Positions 1 to 8,953 of a stretch of DNA of 43,553 nucleotides are shown here, in pieces; position 1 is the stretch's first letter; each line of letters opens with the position of its first letter. A model generated the notes under the pieces. The model was not told the DNA's origin and made no database searches. It worked only from the letters and a program-made list of their open reading frames with translations. Source of the DNA: Hypsibius dujardini (taxonomy: Eukaryota; Tardigrada; Eutardigrada; Parachela; Hypsibiidae). The position numbers and the translations under genes are program-made. The stretch covers positions 1-43,553 of the forward strand of contig LRSR01001326.1 of assembly GCA_001579985.1 (NCBI GenBank), written 5' to 3'.

Positions 1-220
1 CATTAGCAAACTTTTTCGATGGGGGAAAAAAGTGTTATGTAATAATAATGTGCACGTCTCGTTAGGAATTACTGTTTCCAGTAGAGGCTTTTTAACCACC
101 GGTGTGTGTATTTCAAATTCTGCTTCACAGTTGTCTTTCATATACAATTAATTAACTCTCTGATAGCCAGGTACTTAGGGTATACGGGAAGTACAAGACC
201 TAGCAAAACATTGCTAGATT

Positions 221-432
221 ATGGAAGCTGCTCAATGATTTAGCATCGTTTGCATAAGACGCATTCGGCAACTTCCCTGTTAAGCATGCATTATGGAAGC
301 TGCTGAATGATTCGGCATCATTTGCATAAGACGCATTCGGCAACTTCCCTGTTAAGCATGCAGTTTTGGAAGCTGCTGAATGATTTAGCATCATTTGCAT
401 AAGACGCATTCGGCAACTTCCCTGTTAAGCAT
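221..432. repeat. Three tandem copies of a ~72-bp unit
   Basis: Three adjacent copies each begin with TGGAAGCTGCT at about 222, 294 and 367 and end in CCTGTTAAGCAT. They differ by a few substitutions only, so the duplication is recent. No gene is visible across it. Confidence 0.95.
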
Positions 433-1622
433 CAACTCTGCAATTTTCTGGTAACTTTTACTCGTCAATTTACTCCTGTGGAGTTTTTTTCGCTTCCTCT
501 TCCATTTCACGATTTCTCGGAAGCATTCAAAACAAATTTGAATAACAAATTTTGAATCTATTTTTCTATCGAATGTGCGTCTGACTTCTGTTCCTTGTGG
601 CGTATTCTGGAAATGTTAATACATTTTCCTGGAGATGAGTATTTTTTTGGATTTTGAACAGTTCAGTGTGCTGGTGTTTTGCTCGATTCCGGAAACAACT
701 TGTAGCTCAAAGAATGTAGCAAATCCTTTTTTCTCTTTTTAACTTTATAAGGAAGAAGCCATTTTTGGCGAATTTAACGGGGATATGAGATTCATCGATG
801 TTGTTGACTTTGTTCTGTGCCCTGCGATTGATTGATTGATTATGTTGCAAGATGTTACAGGTATTAAGTAACCACATGCAGAATCATTGGGCAGTGTTAT
901 AACTGATTCCTCATGGTTACAAACTTCTCTCCCTTCTTGGAATGATTTTTACAAAAAATGTTTTTTAAACATGAATCTAGATGCTTTGAAAATATCAAAG
1001 CGAAAAACCGCGAACAAAACAATCCAAAACTCGCACGAAAAATCGAAAGTGACCGGTAAATCTAGCAAGTGTAGCAAGTATAGCAACTCTATCAAGGGTA
1101 GCAACTCTAGCAACTCTAGCAACTCTATCAAGTGTAGTAAGAAGTGTGTGCTGCCCGGTACTCAGAGAATTAGTTCTAGAAAATTTTGCATCTATTCCAC
1201 TCCGGACTGTCTATTATTACATTACATGATCGACTGACATGATGAATGTCCCTCTCTGGCACTGATCAATTGTTTGGATCAATTGTCAACGCAAAGACCG
1301 AATGTGCCAGATGAAGCTCCAATCAGTGCTGAAAAATCAAATGACATTTTGGGGTCGTCCTAAAAGGAGGCAGTGTTGCAACAGCCACGTGATCTAGTCT
1401 AATTCCTTCGCTTTCATTTGGCTTTCTATTAAATATCATGTGTAGACCATTAAGCTTCCATCTCGGAAGGCTCGTATCTAGAGAACAAGATCTATATGTC
1501 CGTCCATTACATGATTTGGCGAGCGAGTCACTTGAGATTGAACCGTTATACATAAGCCACACCGTGGTGAATGACGATAATGGGAATGACGAGGGACTTT
1601 CTTGCTTAGCTCAAGAAGTATC
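433..1622. other. Gene-free stretch with a 9-bp minisatellite
   Basis: No coding region, RNA gene or splice pattern can be supported here. The only structure is the TAGCAACTC-type minisatellite at 1061-1140. Short ORFs in this stretch are low-complexity or random. Confidence 0.6.
1061..1140. repeat. 9-bp minisatellite (TAGCAACTC-like)
   Basis: About nine degenerate 9-mers of the type TAGCAACTC / TAGCAAGTG lie in a row. Because the unit is a multiple of three, the array keeps a plus-strand ORF open (a Ser/Asn/Lys/Cys repeat). That openness is not evidence of coding. Confidence 0.85.
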
Positions 1623-1630
1623 TTAAAATT

Positions 1631-1718
1631 TGGCGTTCCCAATCCCGTCACCGGATTCCAGCCCGCCGTGGCGTTCCCAATCCCGTCACCGGGTTCCAGC
1701 TCGCCGTGGCGTTCCAGC
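1631..1718 (-). repeat. Tandem duplication in the sedolisin C-terminus (38-bp unit)
   Basis: The coding segment for [10 protein letters not shown] occurs twice in succession with a 38-bp period, followed by an 18-bp partial copy. Since 38 is not a multiple of three, the first copy reads into a premature stop. The distal copy would have carried the natural C-terminus (GTPNFKILLEL). Confidence 0.85.
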
Positions 1719-2470
1719 TGGCAAAGGGTACCAAGGGAGTCGGTACTCCCCTGTCAGTGTCATTGGCCCCGCAGCCGGTACTTCCACCGTCAACGATATC
1801 GGCGAGGCCTGCTTTACCGATGCTGTACAACCATGGATTCAGGAAACCCAATACCGGACGTCTCTGATTCAGTCGGTCGTTATTGAGGAGCAAAACAATT
1901 GCCGCAAACACCGGAGAAAAAGCGATATGAAAAGGAACTGGCATTTATGTGCATACTAATACTGTTGATGTGGACGCAAAAACAATTCTTACATTGTTCC
2001 TGATATGTAAATCTCCGCGCCCTGATAAAGCTCATAAAAGTGCAACCCTGCGCGGCTACGTCTGGAAAGCCACGCCCATTCTTGTTGTACAGCCCCTGCC
2101 ATTGTGTATCTAATCTTTCGAGGTACGCACTCACTGCGTCGTCTTGGTATGACGGTCGAGGAAATATGTCGGATAACCCGCCGCTGGAAAAGAAAACAGC
2201 CTTCTCCGGTAAGACCCCAAAAGTAGCCCCGACAGAAGTAACGTAAGGGCAGGCAGCGGGAAACACCGGCAAGAATCGTGTTCTGTTGGTGCCGTCGTTC
2301 GTCTGGCAAGCTAGACCGACCCCGGAGTCTCCGGACGAGAACAGTACAAAAACACCTCTGGCACCTAGCTGCGCAAAGAGATTGCAAGTAGACTGCACGT
2401 ACGGCTCCGGCACGAACTGTTCATCCTCGCCGTAGCTGGAAAATGTCACCCACTAAAATAGTTGTTCACT

Positions 2471-2579
2471 CCTGTCTGTCTGTCTGTCTGTCTGTCTGCC
2501 TGTCTGTCTGTCTATTTATCTGTCTGTCTACCTGTCTGTCTACCTATCTGTCTGCCTGTCTGCCTCGTCTGTTGTCTGC

Positions 2580-2612
<33 letters not shown>

Positions 2613-2697
2613 GCCTGTCTGCCTTTCTGTCTAAGTGAGTGTGTGTCTATCTGCCTGTATGCTTGTCTATCTATCTTTCGGCCTGTCTATCCACGTA
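2471..2697. repeat. (CTGT)n tetranucleotide array
   Basis: A long, partly interrupted CTGT/CTAT/CCTG array lies inside a presumed intron of the sedolisin relic. It is the first of many such arrays in the window. Confidence 0.95.
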
Positions 2698-3248
2698 CGA
2701 AATTGACAGAATTTGCGACAACTTATGATCCGGTAAAGCCACCATAAAGTGCAAAAAAATCCAGGTACGGCTCATTTGTGTTCACGTCGGCATTGTATAA
2801 ATCTGGCACGATTTTATCTATTCCGCCGGTCGTGTAGTACTCTACCGGAACCGGATAGTCCAGGGACACATCTTGGACTTGTCGCTAGCTTTGCAGACCG
2901 GACCCCATTCAAGAATGTCGACTTCTGTGCTCGCATCTGACTGAAACGGGTCGTCGGTTGGATCATGATGATGTTTTTAATTGAGTTTTTGATTTTTTTA
3001 AATACAAGTTTTGAAAACGGGAAACTTTTCCCAACGGAAAGAGCAAGAACACATCCTTACGCATTTGTGAAATGCAGTAAAAGTAAGACATTTTGGGTCA
3101 CAGAGTGGGGGGAGCCCCTTGTAAGTAGTTGTTCCAATCGATATGGGGCTGAACTGAAGGAATTGTCGATGCTGGCGGCAACAGTTGGCGGGTCAGGGAG
3201 CTTTGGTTCTGCGAATTTCCAGTAGTCGTTGAAGTGTGTCAATTATTT

Positions 3249-3759
3249 TATCGGAACGGTTCCTCTGGCGACAACGACCCCATCGCCGAATTCCGCCTTC
3301 TCGTCGGCTTCATCACCTTCGACAACAGCGCATTCCCGCACTTCGGTTTGGACAAACAACCTTCCGTACTGGCAGATCCGCGAGAAGGTCAATGCCACAA
3401 CGTACGTCGGGGTGATACCGCTACGATCGCGGCAATTTTCGGAGCGGTGCAAATGTCGCCGAATCCGGGCCGGTTCGTCCGGCTGTAGCGAAGGCTCTTG
3501 TGGTCGTGACGGACGGCCAATCGCAAAACAACGTGACGATCGGCCCGACCGAGGCGAGCAGAGAGGGTATCATCATCTTCTCAATCGGCGTGGGATGGCA
3601 AGTTGATCAGGGTGAGCTCATCGAGATCGCGCAAGGCAACCTCTTTCGGGTTTATGAAGTGAACAGGTTGAAGCATTGCCTGTGTTGCGGGATGATCTGA
3701 ATGAGTCGGACGATACGCCGGTTATATCGCGTGGAGCCTTCGACTGCTGGGACGGATAG
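3249..3759 (+). pseudogene. Frameshifted von Willebrand factor A domain fragment
   Basis: vWA domains are Rossmann-fold adhesion modules. Plus-strand pieces in three frames line up with the C-terminal two thirds of the fold: VGFITFDNSAFPHFGL (about 3300-3345), IREKVNATTYVG (about 3376-3411), GDTATIAAIFGAVQ (about 3412-3451), AVAKALVVVTDGQSQNN (about 3482-3532), EGIIIFSIGVG...DQGELIEIA (about 3564-3630) and EALPVLRDDLNE (about 3671-3706). A stop is at 3757-3759. At least four single-base shifts are needed to join them, mostly next to G-runs. The N-terminal beta strand with the DxSxS metal site is absent. The fragment starts almost exactly where the opposite-strand sedolisin fragment ends. It is either a pseudogene or a real gene carrying homopolymer sequencing errors. 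Confidence 0.65.
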
Positions 3760-3943
3760 TCCGAGTACCTCATACCAGGTAGCGCCAACCATTGGTACGG
3801 TCGTAACTGCCAACGGGCAGACGGTCGTGACGACGACCAATACCGTGTCGTCCCACACCGCCAGTACTGCAATTATCACGACAACGACCACGACCACAAC
3901 GACCACGAGCACAACGGTCGCTACGATCAACAACAGCGCATGA
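3701..3943 (+). CDS. Thr-rich ORF, paralogue of the gene at 4656
   Basis: This 80-codon ATG ORF has a Thr-rich C-terminal half ending in TTSTTVATINNSA. From about residue 27 it matches the downstream gene at 4656-4952: both have an ANGQ/PSGQ-T-V-T core, NTVSSHTAS/NTVTSHTAT, a poly-Thr run and a TINNS end. There is no signal peptide, and the first 60 bases overlap the vWA relic in another frame. It may be the Thr-rich tail of the vWA gene after a lost base, or a decayed duplicate of the downstream gene. I would not call it functional without transcript support. Confidence 0.45.
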   Translation: MSRTIRRLYRVEPSTAGTDSPSTSYQVAPTIGTVVTANGQTVVTTTNTVSSHTASTAIITTTTTTTTTTSTTVATINNSA

Positions 3944-4524
3944 AGCATTGCGTTTAGTCGACCTCACGGATTTATTGATTGAACGCGAGCAATCTTGGAA
4001 TAATTTCACACCACGGGATGTCAGTTTCTGTAATGCATCCTTGGGGGGGGGGGGGAATAAGTGCTGCGTAGTACAGTGTGCATCTCGAAATTGCTTAATC
4101 AAAACGGATGAACGGACAATCGGGAAGGCCAGAATTGATTAACGTTGGCAGAGTTTCTATGTCTACGGGAACGGTCACTGAGATAATATGAGGCGCTCAA
4201 TTGCTATAAGACCTTATAGTTATAATCGAGCTGCTCTTAGCTCATGATTCGCAGCACAGAACTGTCCCGTGTTTATAAACAAGATTAACGAAAAACGGCG
4301 CGTCTGTGCTCAGAACAAACCTATCAAACCCCATCGTAGCATCCGGCATATGAGAGATTGCCGCATTATGGACATCAAAAGTAGCTACCGATGAACATGA
4401 GGCAGAACGAGGACGAGCATTTAATCGTTCGTATTATCGGGACAATTCCACTCGGATAGCGCAAATGGGATTTAATCATAAGATATCGCAAGACAAGACA
4501 AAGAGCACTGTAATCGGACTAGAA
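3944..4524. other. Intergenic, with a 13-base G run
   Basis: A run of 13 G lies at 4043-4055. Nothing else here supports a gene. Confidence 0.6.
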
Positions 4525-4530
4525 TATAAA
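4525..4530 (+). promoter_or_regulatory. TATA box of the Thr-rich secreted gene
   Basis: AGAATATAAAGG lies about 130 bp before the ATG at 4656. Transcription would start near 4555 and leave a 5' UTR of about 100 bases. The spacing is plausible, but no initiator is certain. Confidence 0.5.
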
Positions 4531-4655
4531 GGTTCGCCATTCCACTTACACCACACCAGCCGAACTGAGTATTAAATTAAGCTTGTCCTTCCAAACACCA
4601 GCAGAGTCTTCCGTCTGCGTAGAGCTCTCAGTAGTCAAAGTGTTGGTCGGGTAAA

Positions 4656-4952
4656 ATGGGGAGTTTCACAATTTTTCTTGTGATTTTTTTAGTAGCGAGC
4701 CAAACGACTGCAGCGCAAGAACGGATTATCAGCCAGTATACGACCCCCCTCACAACCCAGCAGCGCACATATCCCCCGTATGCGACGACATCCGGCTGGT
4801 ATCCGGTGACGACGAGCGTCACGCCGAGCGGGCAGACTGCCGTGACGAGCACGACGACGGCGACGAATACCGTGACATCGCATACGGCCACTGCTACGGT
4901 GATCACAACCACGACCACTACCACCACGGTTACCACCATCAATAACTCATAA
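4656..4952 (+). CDS. Small secreted Thr-rich (mucin-like) protein
   Basis: This is an intact single-exon ORF of 98 residues starting at ATG (MGSFTIFLVIFL). Residues 1-20 form a clear signal peptide with a predicted cut near TTAA/QERI. The mature part of about 78 residues is about one third threonine with no cysteine. It ends in a poly-Thr run and TTINNS, which suits dense O-glycosylation. There is no membrane anchor. A TATA box lies upstream, and AATAAA signals follow at 5119 and 5185. The C-terminal half is homologous to the ORF at 3701-3943, so the pair arose by local duplication. I do not recognise the family. A role in mucus, cuticle or adhesive matrix is only a guess from composition. 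Confidence 0.7.
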   Translation: MGSFTIFLVIFLVASQTTAAQERIISQYTTPLTTQQRTYPPYATTSGWYPVTTSVTPSGQTAVTSTTTATNTVTSHTATATVITTTTTTTTVTTINNS

Positions 4953-5118
4953 AGTAGTCTAGAATTTTTGGTAGACTTCCAAGATGCAGGCGACTGTAAA
5001 GTACGCGCCTGTACGCGCCTGGCACTGATTACCTAACTTGCTAATTTGAATGTTGATTTCAATTGGTTACAAAACCTGCGAGACGCCAAGGTCCGTAGCG
5101 AACGTACACTGGACGGGG

Positions 5119-5190
5119 AATAAATGCTGTGGGGAATACAAATTAAATCGACTAATCGAATTTATGCATTCCTATCAACCGTTAAATAAA
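5119..5190 (+). terminator. Poly(A) signals of the Thr-rich gene
   Basis: AATAAA occurs at 5119-5124 and again at 5185-5190, 170-240 bases past the stop codon. The minus-strand MAM gene ends at 5378, so the two genes converge tail to tail. Confidence 0.5.
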
Positions 5191-5377
5191 GCTTCGTATT
5201 AATCTCCACTTGCGCAGTCGTAAATGTGTCCACTCAAAGTGAAGCAGTATGAGATACATACAGTCAAAGCAAACAATAAGAGATCGGATACTTTACAATC
5301 CTTTCTGGTGACTTTCAAAGATCCTTCAGAAATATCTGAAATAAAATACCATTAGTCTTCGAAACGTCGTTAACGGT

Positions 5378-5857
5378 CTAGAATGTTGTTTTTGTAGGGA
5401 TCGGTTGTCGATGTGAACTTACAGTGGAATCGCGGGTTCGTCCGGTATCGTGATCGTCGCTCTCATCAACGGTCGCGCCATTGAGAGCGCCAAAATTGTC
5501 GTACGACGCTGTGAGCCAACCCAAACCTGCTTGCGCCTCACCGATTCGTCTGCGATGCCTCACCACAAGGAACAAACCCGTAAAGGCAAGGAGGACTCCA
5601 ACGAGGACCCCTACTACAATCCCGGCAATTGGACCGGCTCCGAGTTGCTGGTCCGAATGGAACGGATGTGGTTGCCCTGCTTCTTGTCTATGGCCAGAAG
5701 TGGATGTCGGACCCATGGAAACACCTGACTTGGTCGGGGTTGAGGAACCCGTTGCAGTTGACGCGAGACCCTCGGAGACGGTTGGTGGTATTGCTGTGGA
5801 TACCACGACAGGGTCATGGACGACACATTCGGGGTCAAAAGAGACATCATCGATTGC
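5378..5857 (-). CDS. Last exon of the MAM receptor: stem, TM helix, cytoplasmic tail
   Basis: The exon opens with AIDDVSFDPEC, the end of MAM 13. A Ser/Thr/Pro-rich stem of about 65 residues follows. The membrane helix GPIAGIVVGVLVGVLLAF continues through TGLFLVV and is closed by RHRRR. The tail of about 60 residues contains ASYDNFG, which fits a YxxPhi sorting/endocytosis motif or a phosphotyrosine site, and an acidic DESDDHD patch. The stop codon is at 5378-5380. Confidence 0.9.
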   Translation of the reverse strand, partial: AIDDVSFDPECVVHDPVVVSTAIPPTVSEGLASTATGSSTPTKSGVSMGPTSTSGHRQEAGQPHPFHSDQQLGAGPIAGIVVGVLVGVLLAFTGLFLVVRHRRRIGEAQAGLGWLTASYDNFGALNGATVDESDDHDTGRTRDSTVSSHRQPIPTKTTF

Positions 5858-6412
5858 CTAAATGACAGAAAGGAAAGAAAGTCAATTAAGGATTACGAGA
5901 CTAATGTATCTACCTCGAATGTGGGAGGGAACTTACGACATCGCTGCTGTTTCCTCCGATAGAACTCTCAATGACTACACGAAACGGAAGATCGTTGGAC
6001 AGAGGGACAATTTTGGTGTGCCAAATATCGCCTTGATTTAGCCCTTGAATTTCCGCACACTTCCGCGAATCAGAACTTCCTTCCGATTGAACGCTGATTT
6101 GGATTGGTGCTAGAGCAGAGCGTCCGTATAGGTGGTAAAAGAAACGTAGTTGGCATGAAATACCCGCAGCAGTTGCTGCGATAACCGGGCTGACGAGTCT
6201 GCCTTTTTTGCCAATATCTTCGGCATTGCTTGAGGATTTCATGTAAATGAAGCCTCCTCCTTTTAAGCCGGTAGTGTGGTCTCGCAATGGTCCAGAATAA
6301 GCTATTAGATATTTACCATTTATTCATGTTTACTGAAGCAGTGACATCTTCGCAGATCTTACCAGTTCAAACAGAAAGGCAAACAAACACAGACAGACAG
6401 ACAGACAGACAG

Positions 6413-6448
<36 letters not shown>

Positions 6449-8901
6449 AACAGGCAGATAGACAAACGGATGGGCAGAAATAGTTTAACGGAAATTAACC
6501 CACACTTACGGGTTGGTGTTCCTCTCGTTGTGTGGGTCCAATTAACTCCATTCGAAGCGTCATTTCTCCAGCTGCAGAAGCCACTTTCAAAGCTACATCG
6601 AAGTCCATCGAGTGCTTCGCAACCTATTTCATCCTCGCCGTTCTTCCCACAATCATCGGAAAAGTCACATCGTTGGTAGCTCGGAATGCAGCCCTGACTA
6701 ATTGGACATTTCCAGTGCGATCCATATATTCCATCGCACGGTCCATCAATCGCAGGTAGGAAACCACACGATTCCATCACGATGTTGTCCAACGCAATGA
6801 ACCCCACGTCTACCATTCCTTTCCTCGCCCGAAATGCCAGACGAAACTCGCCGCTCTTCCGTCCAATGTCCACACGAGACGTCTGCCATTCCGACCACCC
6901 TCCAGAAGATGTCACAGGGTCCCGCTCGATAATTGCCAATGTCGTTTCCGTATCCTCCAGTTGAAGATAAACAAACAAATGACCAGCATCGGCGTGTTCC
7001 GTGGCATTTGAGAAGAAATTATACCAAAAAGCAACTTGACACGTGGAAGCTGTCTCGTGCAACCAGGGACTGTCCAAGTAAACCGAAGCCATTTTGTCTC
7101 CCTTAGACAAATCTGCGCCCATGTATGTCGTGGAGTTCCCCACTGCTCCGGGTCCAGTCAAACCGCTGGAAGTGGCAGTACCAAGTTGAGTTGGTGACCA
7201 ATTAAGGTAGTCGTTGTTGAAAACAGTGTAACCGCATAGACTGTCTGGTGGTTCGAAGGAGCACGATCCGCAGTGTGCTTCGTCGGAACCGTCAGCGCAC
7301 TGGGCAACCTGGTCGCATACTTCAGACAAGCTTATCTGTTTCACTTCACCGGTGCAGTTCACAAACACTGGAATGTCTTCAGGGCAGGCTGAAGGGTTCC
7401 CCCAAAAATCGTCGAGGGCTGGAAGCAAATTGTTCTTTCAATTAAAATCAATAGCCGGTTTCCAATAACTTCGAACTAAAGAGTTCATTTATTCATTGAT
7501 TTAACGCTTACCAATTGCGTTGAGAATGTTTGATCCTTTCATGGTGCCGGTGAAACGAAGTCGAAAATCACCAGAGACACTTGGAATGTCGACGGAGAGC
7601 TTCGTCCAGATGTTGCGCTGGAGAGTGCTCACAACTGCGAGCTCCTCTAAGGTCTCATTAAACTGCAGCTTTTCTAGCTTCAAGGTACCGTCAGCTGTGC
7701 CGGAATCCATGTGCATGTGGTACCAGAATGTGAAGCACCAGTCGGTTGGACCCGATCCGGCCGCAAGAATCCGCGGGGATGTCAGTTCAGCAGCATCGTT
7801 AGTGGTATCGTTCGGGAACTCATTCCCAATGTAGATATAGTGTCCTACAAGACAATGTCCGATTTAGTCACAGCTATAGACAGACACAGACACAGACACA
7901 GTCACAGACACAGACACAGACACAGATTTAGACTCAATTTTAACTCTCACCTTGAATGCTATTCAGGGTGTGATCAACCGTAGGACCCGGTGTACTTCCG
8001 CTAATAACTGCACCTTCATGTAAAATCCAATCCAGGTCGCCAAACACCGACACGCCCTCAACATATTCTTTTACATTGGACCAGCCGCACATCCCATCCT
8101 CAAAATCACAGGTCAACTGTCTCGGGCATCTGTCTTGCACAATCAATACGTCATCAATGGCAATGTACGAATCTTTTCGATTTACAGCCTCGAAGATAAC
8201 TATGAAATCATGTCCTATCGAAACCGAAGCCGTTCCATACTCCCATGATCCTCTTGTGTGAAAGGCAGGCAAACTGACTGCCCAAACGGTTTGGCCAAAT
8301 TCTATTGAGATCGCCGGCGATTGGATGTGAACTTTTAGCTCTCCGCTGCTGGGCAGTACTCCGAGGTAATACCAAAATGTGACACACTGATCGGTGTAAT
8401 CGAGCAAGGCTTGCTGCGGACTGAACAGATAGGTCTGAGCTCCACTTGGGAAAGAAAGTCCGCTGGCGTACATGAAATGTCCTTGGGCTGACTCCAGTGT
8501 GTGGTCAAGGGCCGCTGCTGGTGGATGGTTGGGAATAGTTGGCTTGACTCGTTTCCATTCATAACGAGCGTTTTGTAATGATGGAATTGGTGTGAAATGG
8601 CAAAGGTCCTCAAGCTCGAAATCGCACAGCTGTGGAGTGGGTGGGCAAGCGCCATCGTGGAGAGATATATCGTCGAGTGACAGGTCTCCAAAGTGTGTTG
8701 CGGCAGGCGAGGCTTCGAATGCGAGGTTATAAGGTGTTTTCTCAGTATTCTCGATCGTGACTGCTGTCTTTCGCCAACGTGGGGAGGGATCACTACGCCG
8801 TTGAACTTCCATCCTGTTTGTGCCATTAGCTGTCAGCATGACAAGACCATAATAGTTCCATAAATTAAACCAGATATTTTTTTTAGCTATTAATCCATGT
8901 A

Positions 8902-8953
<52 letters not shown>

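Larger units (their letters stand above)
1623..3245 (-). pseudogene. Degraded tripeptidyl-peptidase (sedolisin, S53, TPP1-like)
   Basis: Sedolisins are lysosomal or secreted acid serine-carboxyl peptidases that remove N-terminal tripeptides. The minus strand shows the family in order. The prodomain tail is near 3110-3242 (FNDYWKFAEPKLP). The active-site acidic segment is near 2895-2940. A YYTTGG...NTNEPYLDF block lies at about 2730-2850. The core at about 1990-2449 contains SYGEDEQ, the oxyanion [22 protein letters not shown] and [11 protein letters not shown]. The C-terminal part is at 1623-1944 ([25 protein letters not shown]). Several defects are visible. The frame shifts at a G-run just after DVAAQ and again between the acidic segment and the YYTTGG block. 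The expected SGTSxSxPVF active-site stretch appears as ISGTM in one frame and AFSPVF in another, with no serine in place. The usual EASLD reads DASTE. The signal peptide and most of the propeptide are missing. A 38-bp tandem duplication shifts the C-terminus. I read it as a relic, although uncorrected assembly indels could explain some shifts. Confidence 0.7.

Noticed and set aside
2443-2634. Leu/Cys/Ser/Val repeat ORFs over CTGT arrays (also at 19062, 31074, 34915)
   Set aside because: CTGT arrays are open in several frames and encode CLSV repeats. They are not coding evidence.
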